Source: Chloroflexota bacterium (GTDB taxonomy: Bacteria; Chloroflexota; Dehalococcoidia; DSTF01; JACRBR01). From it: a stretch of DNA of 5,925 nucleotides. The translations under genes and the position numbers were made by a program. The stretch's first letter is position 1. Every line of letters begins with the position of its first letter. Location of the stretch: NCBI GenBank assembly GCA_025355835.1, contig JANXYW010000427.1:1-5925 (forward strand). The letters are read 5' to 3'. The notes under the pieces were generated by a model. The model did no database searches and was not told the DNA's origin. It saw nothing but the letters and a program-made list of their open reading frames with translations. Shown one piece after another: positions 1 to 5,028 of this stretch.

Positions 1-632
1 TCATCGAACAGATCGGCAGCTTTCGCACGATCGCCGAGCAGAGCGACGGCCTTGAGCGCAGCCGCGCGGCCGCCGACGACGCTCTCCAGGCAGTGTTGCC
101 AGTCGCCCGCATGCAACTGCTCGCGCGTCATGGGAAAGAACGCGAGTTCACCCGCGAGGAAGTGCGCGCCGCGATGCCCCCGCCCGCCAAGCACGATGCC
201 CGAGCCGACTCCTGTGCCGAGCGCGATGAAGACGTGATCAGCGAGCCCGCGCGCGGCGCCGAGCCAGCCCTCGCCGATGGCGGCGGCGTTGGCGTCGTTC
301 TCGACGACGACGGGCACGTCCCGCGGCGCTCCAAGCAGCTTCGCGACGGGCACATCGTCCCAGCCGGGCATGTTTGCAATGGACGTTACCGTGCCTTGGG
401 CAGGATCGACCGCGCCGGGCAGCGCGACGCCGATCGCGGCCACCTTGTTGCCGATCCAGACGCCGCGGACAAGTTCGTCGATCGTGCGCCCGATTTTCGC
501 GAGCACGTCGTCGGGCGAACCGGGCGGCAGCGGACCGGCGCGGCGCGCCTCGATTTCGCCGTCCTCGTTGGCGATGACGACGCGCACGTTGGTCGCGCCC
601 AGATCAACTCCGGCTGTGAACTGTGACGGCAT
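1..632 (-). CDS. ROK-family sugar kinase (glucokinase-like), C-terminus cut by window edge
   Basis: Probable cytosolic ATP-dependent sugar kinase of the ROK family; the exact sugar cannot be read from sequence. The visible 210 residues begin at the ATG whose complement is at 630-632. That is the first possible start in this frame, although no clear Shine-Dalgarno precedes it. Seen: N-terminal phosphate-binding motif DLGATN (residues 10-15), an ALPGAVD segment (70-76), ENDANAAAIGE (111-121) with the presumed catalytic Asp113, the second phosphate loop GTGVGSGIV (139-147), and AGEL (160-163). ROK proteins are usually about 300 residues, so roughly the last third is missing. Odd point: the usual ROK zinc region (GH after the AGE motif, then CxCGxxGC) is degenerate. 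Residues 160-166 read AGELAFF and only one cysteine (Cys181, in HCLESVVGG) remains. The gene is divergent from the hydratase/SDR operon and need not be functionally linked. A ROK transcriptional repressor is unlikely because no N-terminal helix-turn-helix precedes the kinase fold. Confidence 0.9.
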   Translation of the reverse strand, partial: MPSQFTAGVDLGATNVRVVIANEDGEIEARRAGPLPPGSPDDVLAKIGRTIDELVRGVWIGNKVAAIGVALPGAVDPAQGTVTSIANMPGWDDVPVAKLLGAPRDVPVVVENDANAAAIGEGWLGAARGLADHVFIALGTGVGSGIVLGGRGHRGAHFLAGELAFFPMTREQLHAGDWQHCLESVVGGRAAALKAVALLGDRAKAADLFD

Positions 633-698
633 GGCGTCAGCGTAGCGATGGCTCGCGGCTGCGGATAGGCGCAGGGCCGCGCGTGTTGACCGCGTTCG

Positions 699-727
699 TT
701 GACCATAATTCTGGCCGGGCGTATGAT
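699..727 (+). promoter_or_regulatory. Sigma-70-like promoter for the hydratase/SDR operon
   Basis: A -35 box TTGACC (699-704) and a -10 box TATGAT (722-727) are separated by exactly 17 bp and face the first hydratase gene. Transcription would start near 734, giving a leader of about 66 nt. A second GTTGACC copy (685-691) lies 13 bp upstream of the one containing the -35 box (698-704), so the -35 region sits in a direct repeat that could also bind a regulator. The boxes are close to consensus; use in vivo is inference. Confidence 0.6.
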
Positions 728-733
728 CGTGAA
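705..733 (-). promoter_or_regulatory. Possible weak divergent promoter for the ROK kinase gene
   Basis: Reading leftward, TTCACG (complement of 728-733) and AATTAT (complement of 705-710) are separated by 17 bp, each with four of six consensus matches. The site overlaps the stronger rightward promoter on the other strand, so the two would compete for polymerase if both are real. This is a weak motif match only. Confidence 0.25.
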
Positions 734-799
734 GCTGCGACCCTGACGCGTACGTGAGGCTTCCCGACCGCCGCCACCGCAGCCGAAGCGAGGTGCCAC

Positions 800-1303
800 A
801 TGACGACCGCCGAATCCGTCATCAGCGATGAGATGCGCGCCGCAATCGGCGTCGAACACGCCGCGGGCGTGATGGAGATCGAGAACACGAACTGCCGGAT
901 GTTCGCGCGCTCGGTCGGCCACACGGACGCGATCTTCTACGACGAAGCGGCGGCGAAGGCGCGCGGCTACCGAGGCATCGTCGCGCCACCTGGTTTTCTC
1001 GGCACGCCGATCTTCAAGCCGGGTAGCGGCGCAGGCGCGCCCGGCGAGACGGGCGGACGCGGATTCGCCGTCCCGTACAAGCGCATCCTCAACGGCGGCA
1101 CCGACTACGAGTACTTCCCCGATGCACCCGATGGCGATGTGATCTGCGCCGGCGATACGATCACCGCGCGCACGAAGATCGCCGGCTTCGAGGAAGCGAG
1201 CGGCAGCCTGGGGCCGATGCTGATCACGCGGCGCGAGACGACGTACACGAACCAGCACGGCAAGGTCGTCGCAAAGATGTACGGGACGCTGATCCAGTAC
1301 TAG
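800..1303 (+). CDS. FAS1-like dehydratase / MaoC N-terminal-type hydratase subunit A1
   Basis: A 167-residue single hot-dog protein of the FAS1-like dehydratase (MaoC_dehydrat_N) type, the usual non-catalytic, substrate-channel partner in heteromeric (R)-specific enoyl-CoA/ACP hydratases such as mycobacterial HadA/HadC. Seen: ISDEMRAAIGV near the N-terminus (8-18), RMFARSVGHTDAIFYDE (33-49) at the position of the hydratase-2 motif, IVAPPGFLGTPIF (60-72), and LNGGTDYEYF (97-106). In the motif, the catalytic Asp position is His41 and the catalytic His position is Phe46, so this subunit should not be catalytic alone. The ATG at 800 has GAGGTG at 790-795, four bases upstream. It is the first gene behind the promoter and pairs with the MaoC gene 41 bp downstream; A2 is its paralogue (ISDEMRA versus ITDEMRA, with matching APxG and GGT motifs). 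The substrate (acyl-CoA, acyl-ACP or a steroid side chain) is unknown. Confidence 0.85.
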   Translation: MTTAESVISDEMRAAIGVEHAAGVMEIENTNCRMFARSVGHTDAIFYDEAAAKARGYRGIVAPPGFLGTPIFKPGSGAGAPGETGGRGFAVPYKRILNGGTDYEYFPDAPDGDVICAGDTITARTKIAGFEEASGSLGPMLITRRETTYTNQHGKVVAKMYGTLIQY

Positions 1304-1332
1304 GCTAGGTTCTAGTGGCTAGTGGCTAGGTT
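1300..1332. repeat. Heptanucleotide tandem array between A1 and B1
   Basis: After a partial CTAGG at 1300-1304 that overlaps the A1 stop codon, four consecutive 7-base units begin with CTAG: CTAGGTT (1305-1311), CTAGTGG (1312-1318), CTAGTGG (1319-1325) and CTAGGTT (1326-1332). The array fills most of the A1-B1 gap and ends just before the B1 ribosome-binding site. A related array in reverse orientation occupies the A2-B2 gap. It resembles in style the heptameric short tandem repeats known from some cyanobacteria; function is unknown. Confidence 0.75.
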
Positions 1333-1344
1333 TTGGGGGTCGCA

Positions 1345-1773
1345 ATGACGCAGGTGTACTTCGAGGATGTCGCTGAGGGTGCGGAGATTGCGCAGTTGAA
1401 GAAGAACTGCTCGACGCAGCAGCTGGTGCTTTGGGCGGCGGGTTCGGGTGACTTCTATCAGATCCACTACGACAAGGACTTCGCGAAAGGCACGGGGCTG
1501 CCGGGACTGATCGTGCACGGGGCGCTGAAGAATGCGTTTCTTGGCCAACTTCTGCACGACTGGATCGGCGAGCGGGGCACGCTGCGCAAGTTTGGCTGCG
1601 CTTACCGCGGCATGGACTACCCGGCGCAGGACATCCTGTGTCGCGGCGTCGTGAAGAAGAAGTACAGCGACGGTGGCAAGCACTTCGTCGAGCTGGACGT
1701 GTGGACGGAAAATCCTGAGGGGAAGAAGACCTCGCCCGGCACCGCGCTCGTGACGCTGCCGAGCAAGAGCTAG
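1345..1773 (+). CDS. MaoC-family (R)-specific enoyl hydratase catalytic subunit B1
   Basis: A 142-residue hot-dog protein of the MaoC dehydratase family, the catalytic partner expected for A1. It would add water across a trans-2-enoyl thioester to give the (R)-3-hydroxyacyl thioester, or do the reverse. Seen: VYFEDVAEG near the start, AAGSGDFYQIHYD (31-43) with catalytic Asp36 and His41 spaced as in the family, then LIVHGALKNAFLGQLL (55-70) over the hot-dog helix and C-terminal TALVTLPSK. Odd point: the normally conserved Asn-Pro between Asp and His is Tyr38-Gln39, which may alter the active site. The ATG at 1345 is preferred over an in-frame TTG at 1333 because a GGGGG run (1335-1339) sits at ribosome-binding distance from the ATG and the paralogue B2 starts at the equivalent place (MADQMYFEDV). 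The gene lies in the operon between A1 and a stem-loop repeat. Confidence 0.88.
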   Translation: MTQVYFEDVAEGAEIAQLKKNCSTQQLVLWAAGSGDFYQIHYDKDFAKGTGLPGLIVHGALKNAFLGQLLHDWIGERGTLRKFGCAYRGMDYPAQDILCRGVVKKKYSDGGKHFVELDVWTENPEGKKTSPGTALVTLPSKS

Positions 1774-1808
1774 CACAGCGTGGCGTATCGAACGCCGAAC
1801 GCACGGTA

Positions 1809-1829
1809 GGGGCGCAACCCGGTGCGCCC
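1809..1829. repeat. GC-rich palindromic intergenic repeat between B1 and A2
   Basis: GGGCGCA (1810-1816) pairs perfectly with TGCGCCC (1823-1829) around a six-base loop, and is preceded by GTAG. No T-run follows, so it is a poor intrinsic terminator. From general recollection, stem-loops beginning GTAGGGGCG are common dispersed intergenic repeats in several bacterial genomes. It lies in the 118-bp gap separating the first A-B pair from the second, which otherwise shows only the A2 ribosome-binding site. Confidence 0.55.
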
Positions 1830-1879
1830 GCGCCCGATTTGGCAACGCGGCTCGAACACCGGGCCATCAACGAACAGAC

Positions 1880-1884
1880 AGGAG
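1880..1884 (+). promoter_or_regulatory. Ribosome-binding site that fixes the UUG start of A2
   Basis: AGGAG lies seven bases before the TTG at 1892-1894. No in-frame ATG or GTG exists at a suitable distance, and the resulting N-terminus (MADEFEITDEMRA) aligns with that of A1. This supports a genuine UUG start. Confidence 0.7.
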
Positions 1885-1891
1885 CACGACA

Positions 1892-2386
1892 TTGGCTGAC
1901 GAGTTCGAGATCACAGACGAGATGCGCGCGCAGTTCGGCGTCGACGGCACGCCGTGGACGTACGAGGTGACGACGACGAGCGTGCGCATGTACGCCCGCG
2001 GTATCGGATCCGATGACCCGATCCACTACGATGTCGACTTCGCGAAGTCGCAGGGGTTCCGAAGCATCGTGGCGCCGCTCGGTTACATCGGAACGCCGGT
2101 GTTCCTGCCGGGCAAGAACGACCCGACGTTCGGCTTTCCCCGCCGTGAAGGCGGGCCAAGGCTGAACATTCCGTTCAAGGGACTGCTCGATGGTGGCACC
2201 GAAACGGAGTACCTCGACGTCATCTGCGCCGGCGACGTGCTGGAAGAGACGTCGCACCTGGCCGACCTCAAGCTGCGCGATGGGCCGCGCGGCAAGATGC
2301 TCTTCGTGACGAACGAGGCCGTGTACACGGACAAGGCGACAGGCAAGGTCGTCGCAAAGCAGAAGCTGACTTCGATTCACATGTAG
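1892..2386 (+). CDS. FAS1-like dehydratase / MaoC N-terminal-type hydratase subunit A2
   Basis: A 164-residue paralogue of A1 and probable partner of B2, 67 bp downstream. Seen: ITDEMRAQFGV (7-17), VRMYARGIGSDDPIHYD (31-47), IVAPLGYIGTPVFLPG (59-74), LLDGGTETEY (98-107) and DVICAGD (109-115). Compared with the hydratase-2 signature GDxNPxH, this subunit keeps Pro43 and His45 but has Ser40 where the catalytic Asp should be. A1 has lost both. A2 is therefore probably non-catalytic but less degenerate, with acidic Asp41-Asp42 beside the lost site. The start is TTG, supported by its ribosome-binding site. The likely role is to shape the acyl-chain channel of an A2-B2 heterodimer; substrate unknown. 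An independent single-domain thioesterase is less likely given strict pairing with a MaoC gene. Confidence 0.85.
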   Translation: MADEFEITDEMRAQFGVDGTPWTYEVTTTSVRMYARGIGSDDPIHYDVDFAKSQGFRSIVAPLGYIGTPVFLPGKNDPTFGFPRREGGPRLNIPFKGLLDGGTETEYLDVICAGDVLEETSHLADLKLRDGPRGKMLFVTNEAVYTDKATGKVVAKQKLTSIHM

Positions 2387-2399
2387 GGCCTGCGGGTGA

Positions 2400-2427
2400 G
2401 AAACCGAGAACCTAGAACATAGAACCC
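2400..2427. repeat. Heptanucleotide tandem array between A2 and B2
   Basis: Four consecutive 7-base units: GAAACCG (2400-2406), AGAACCT (2407-2413), AGAACAT (2414-2420) and AGAACCC (2421-2427). AGAACCT is the reverse complement of AGGTTCT, which is present at 1307-1313 in the array between A1 and B1. The same repeat family thus occupies the corresponding gap of both gene pairs, in opposite orientation. Confidence 0.65.
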
Positions 2428-2453
2428 AGGGTCGGAACGAGAGGACGAATCGC

Positions 2454-2891
2454 ATGGCGGATCAGATGTACTTCGAGGATGTCAAAGAGGGACAAGAGCT
2501 GGCACCGATCAAGATCTCGCCGGACAAATCGCAGCTCGTGAAGTTCGCTGCGGGCAGCGGCGATTTCAATCCGCTGCACTTCGACGAGAAGTTCCCGATG
2601 CTCAAGGCGATGGGGCTGAGCGACAACATCGTCCACGGGCGCTTCAAGTACGCCCAGGTGGGACGGCTCGTGTTCGCGTTCGCCGGATACAAGGGGCGCG
2701 TGAAGAAATTCGGCGTGAACTATCGCGGGATGGACATGCCGAACAAGGAGATCACGGTCGGCGGCGTTGTCACGGCCAAGCGGCAAGAAGGCGGCGAGAA
2801 TCTCGTCGATCTGGACGTGTGGGCGCAGGACGTCGACGGCAAGAAGACGACGCCGGGCACGGCGACGGTGGCGCTGCCGAGCAAGGGATAG
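2454..2891 (+). CDS. MaoC-family (R)-specific enoyl hydratase catalytic subunit B2
   Basis: A 145-residue hot-dog protein, paralogue of B1 and catalytic partner expected for A2. It carries the canonical hydratase-2 signature FAAGSGDFNPLHFDEKF (31-47) with catalytic Asp37, Asn39-Pro40 and His42, followed by NIVHGRFKYAQVGRLVF (58-74). The C-terminus PGTATVALPSKG matches that of B1, indicating duplication. The ATG at 2454 has AGAGGA at 2440-2445 eight bases upstream, favouring it over the internal ATG at 2466. Predicted reaction: hydration of a trans-2-enoyl-CoA or -ACP to the (R)-3-hydroxy compound, which the downstream SDRs could oxidise. By motif it is the most conventional enzyme of the four hydratase subunits. 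Substrate length or class cannot be deduced. Confidence 0.9.
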   Translation: MADQMYFEDVKEGQELAPIKISPDKSQLVKFAAGSGDFNPLHFDEKFPMLKAMGLSDNIVHGRFKYAQVGRLVFAFAGYKGRVKKFGVNYRGMDMPNKEITVGGVVTAKRQEGGENLVDLDVWAQDVDGKKTTPGTATVALPSKG

Positions 2892-2916
2892 CTCCGTCGA
2901 AGGCGTTCGCTCCATC

Positions 2917-2992
2917 GTAGCGCGGGCTTTTTAGCCCGCGCGGGGCCGCGTGTTGGGATCGGAGTCCGCGCGGGCTAGAAAGCCCACGCTAC
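2917..2992. repeat. Large inverted repeat of two palindromic arms (REP/BIME-like)
   Basis: Left arm 2917-2943 and right arm 2966-2992 are 27-base inverted copies differing at two positions, separated by a 22-base spacer. Each arm is itself a hairpin. The left folds as GCGCGGGCT (2920-2928), a TTTT loop, and AGCCCGCGC (2933-2941) with a perfect 9-bp stem; the right has the same stem with one mismatch (2968-2976 with 2981-2989). It fills half of the 159-bp gap between B2 and SDR1. The architecture is that of dispersed palindromic repeat pairs. It could also attenuate transcription or protect mRNA ends, but there is no downstream T-run. Confidence 0.8.
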
Positions 2993-3050
2993 AGGCAGTT
3001 ATGGCGCGCCGCCGCAAAGCGGACCCCGGTCGCGTCAGGAGATCGAAGAC

Positions 3051-4025
3051 ATGGGCGCTCTCGATAACAAAGTTGCGGTGATCACGGGCGCCGGGCGCGG
3101 CATCGGGCGCGGGATGGCGCTGCTGTTCGCGCGGGAAGGCGCGAAGGTCGTTGTGAACGACCCGGGCGTGAGCACAGACGGCAGCGGGCACGACAACGGC
3201 CCGGCGGATCAAGTTGCGGCCGAGATCAAGGCCGCGGGCGGCAGCGTCGTCGCGAACTACGACTCCGTCGCGACGGCTGACGGCGGCGAAGCGATCGTGA
3301 AGGCGGCGCTCGATGCGTTCGGGCGCGTCGATATTCTCGTCAACAACGCCGGCATTCTGCGCGACCGGATGATCTTCAACATGACGGAAGAGGACTGGGA
3401 CGCGGTGATCGGCATCCACCTCAAAGGCCACTTCAACTGCACGAAGCCGGCCTCGATCATCATGCGGCAGCAGCGCTATGGCCGCATCATCAACATGTCA
3501 TCAACGTCCGGCATTATCGGCAACCCGGGGCAGGCGAACTACGGCGCGGCGAAGAGCGGCATCGCCGGCTTCACGCGCGTCGTCGCGAAGGACCTGGGCC
3601 GCTACGGTGTCACATGCAACGCGATCGCGCCGGGCGCGGCGACGCGTCTGACGGCAACGGTGCCGGACGCCTCGCGCGAGCTGCGTGCGCGCGCCGGCAT
3701 CAGCGGCGCTGCCGCGAATCGCGCGCCATCGGGACCGCCGCCTCTGCGCGAGCCGGAGTACGTCGCGCCGATGGCTGGCTATCTCGCCAGCGACGACGCG
3801 TGGAACATCAACGGCCAGATCTTTCACGTCGCAGGCGGCATGGTCGGACTGGCGCATCACCCGACGCCGATGCGGACGCTGTGGAAGCCGGCGATGTGGA
3901 CGCTGGACGAGCTCTGCGAGACGGTCCCACGGCAGCTGCTCGGCGGCATCCCGAACCCGGCGCCGCCGCCGCCCGATCTGGAGATTCCCGGGCGACCGGC
4001 AATCGCGAGCGGAGGTGCGGCGTGA
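3051..4025 (+). CDS. SDR1: MFE-2-like short-chain dehydrogenase, probable (R)-3-hydroxyacyl-CoA dehydrogenase
   Basis: A 324-residue cytosolic NAD(P)-dependent oxidoreductase closest in motifs to the SDR domain of MFE-2 (HSD17B4/Fox2). Seen: Rossmann motif TGAGRGIG (12-19), Asp37 ending beta-2 (suggesting NAD(H)), NNAG (98-101) followed by ILRDRMIFNMTEEDWD, IHLKGHF with His123 where classical SDRs have Asn (as in MFE-2), Ser151, and YGAAK with Tyr164 and Lys168. Expected reaction: (R)-3-hydroxyacyl-CoA to 3-ketoacyl-CoA, or the reverse. Beyond the usual ~250-260 residues it carries a C-terminal tail with MWTLDEL (282-288) and PNPAPPPPDLEIPGR (301-315), shared with SDR2. Its ATG has AGGAG at 3037-3041. 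It follows the inverted repeat and overlaps SDR2 by 4 bp. FabG-type ketoacyl-ACP reductase is a less likely alternative. Confidence 0.9.
   Translation: MGALDNKVAVITGAGRGIGRGMALLFAREGAKVVVNDPGVSTDGSGHDNGPADQVAAEIKAAGGSVVANYDSVATADGGEAIVKAALDAFGRVDILVNNAGILRDRMIFNMTEEDWDAVIGIHLKGHFNCTKPASIIMRQQRYGRIINMSSTSGIIGNPGQANYGAAKSGIAGFTRVVAKDLGRYGVTCNAIAPGAATRLTATVPDASRELRARAGISGAAANRAPSGPPPLREPEYVAPMAGYLASDDAWNINGQIFHVAGGMVGLAHHPTPMRTLWKPAMWTLDELCETVPRQLLGGIPNPAPPPPDLEIPGRPAIASGGAA
4011..4016 (+). promoter_or_regulatory. Ribosome-binding site for the GTG start of SDR2
   Basis: GGAGGT inside the last codons of SDR1 lies five bases before the GTG at 4022-4024. With the GTGA overlap of start and stop it sets SDR2's start and suggests translational coupling. 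Confidence 0.75.
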
Positions 4026-5002
4026 GCAAGCGACTCGAAGGGCGGACAGCGATCGTTACGGGCGGCGGGCGCGGTATTGGGCGCGGCGTCGCGATGCTCT
4101 TGGCCGAAGAGGGCGCGAGCGTCGTCGTCAACGACTACGGCGTTGCTGTCGATGGGTCCGCGCCGAGCAGTGAGCCAGCGAACCAGGTCGTCGAGGAGAT
4201 TCGCGCTAAGGGCGGCAAGGCCGTCGCGAACGCGGACACGGTCGCGACGATGGCGGGCGGCGAAAACTTGATCAAGACCGCGCTCGACAGCTTCGGGCGG
4301 CTCGACATCCTCGTGAATGTCGCGGGCATTCTGCGCGACCGGATGATCTTCAACATGAGCGAGCAGGAGTGGGACGACGTGATCGCCGTCCACCTCAAGG
4401 GGCACTTCGCGACGACGAAGCCGGCATCGATCATCATGCGCCAGCAGCGCCACGGCCGCATCATCAACTTCTCGTCGATATCGGGGCTGGGCGGGCTGCC
4501 CGGCCAGGCGAACTACGGCGCTGCGAAGGCGGGCATTGCCGGCTTCACGCGCGTGGTGGCGCGCGACCTCGGCCGCTACGGTGTCACGTGCAACGCGATT
4601 TCGCCGGGCGCGGCGACGCGCATGACGGCAACGATCCCGTCGAACACGGGCGCTCTGCGCGCGCGCGCCGACACCGCGCCGGTCGTGCAGGACGCGCCAC
4701 GCCAATCGACCGTGCCGCCGATGCGCGAGCCAGAGTACGTGGCGCCGATGACGGTGTTTCTTGCATGCGACGAGGCGTGGAACGTCAACGGCAAGATCTT
4801 CTATGTGAACGGCGGCCGCATCGCGCTGGCGCACGAGGAATCGGCGATGCGCCAGATCAACACGTACGGCATGTGGACCATCGACGAGCTGCGCGATCTC
4901 GTGCCGTCGCAGCTGATGTACGGGCTGGTGAACCCCGCGCCGCCGCCGCCGGATCTCGATCTGCCGGGACGGCGGGTTGCGATGGACGCCCCTTCGAATT
5001 GA
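4022..5002 (+). CDS. SDR2: MFE-2-like short-chain dehydrogenase, tandem paralogue of SDR1
   Basis: A 326-residue tandem paralogue of SDR1. The start is GTG at 4022, overlapping the SDR1 stop (GTGA); the open frame continues upstream inside SDR1, but the strong ribosome-binding site and family N-terminus (SKRLEGRTAIVTG) fix this start. Seen: TGGGRGIG (13-20), Asp38 after beta-2, NVAG (99-102) where Val replaces the second Asn of the usual NNAG, VHLKGHF with His124, Ser152, Tyr165 and Lys169. The region between TRMTATIP and REPEYVAPM (about 206-234), which covers the substrate-binding loop in SDRs, differs strongly from SDR1, whereas flanking blocks are nearly identical. This suggests the same chemistry on a different acyl substrate, or subunits of a heteromer. 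The shared tail (MWTIDEL, NPAPPPPDLDLPGR) follows. Predicted (R)-3-hydroxyacyl-CoA dehydrogenase/reductase, NAD(H) likely. Confidence 0.9.
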   Translation: MSKRLEGRTAIVTGGGRGIGRGVAMLLAEEGASVVVNDYGVAVDGSAPSSEPANQVVEEIRAKGGKAVANADTVATMAGGENLIKTALDSFGRLDILVNVAGILRDRMIFNMSEQEWDDVIAVHLKGHFATTKPASIIMRQQRHGRIINFSSISGLGGLPGQANYGAAKAGIAGFTRVVARDLGRYGVTCNAISPGAATRMTATIPSNTGALRARADTAPVVQDAPRQSTVPPMREPEYVAPMTVFLACDEAWNVNGKIFYVNGGRIALAHEESAMRQINTYGMWTIDELRDLVPSQLMYGLVNPAPPPPDLDLPGRRVAMDAPSN

Positions 5003-5028
5003 GCGCGTCGCAGACGGTACGAGGCGTT

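Noticed and set aside
93..645. Plus-strand open frames opposite the ROK gene
   Set aside because: No family motifs and no ribosome-binding sites; the minus strand encodes clear ROK motifs over the same bases.
386..1258. Long minus-strand open frame (290 residues)
   Set aside because: It crosses the divergent promoter, overlaps A1 antisense and the ROK gene in another frame, and its translation is Arg/Ala-rich with no family motifs; both overlapped genes have clear motifs.
1300..2427. CRISPR array
   Set aside because: Repeats are 7-base direct tandem units with no spacers and no cas genes nearby.
1319..2455. Long minus-strand open frame (378 residues) opposite B1 and A2
   Set aside because: Its translation is low-complexity Arg/Ser/Ala-rich and it is antisense to two genes with convincing hot-dog motifs; such shadows are expected in GC-rich DNA.
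2917..2941. Intrinsic terminator between B2 and SDR1
   Set aside because: The hairpin is strong, but the T-run is in the loop and not after the stem, so it reads better as a repeat element.
3614..4021. Upstream in-frame extension of SDR2 within SDR1
   Set aside because: The extra 136 residues are an out-of-frame reading of SDR1 and Arg/Ala-rich; the GTG at 4022 has a strong ribosome-binding site and gives the normal SDR N-terminus.
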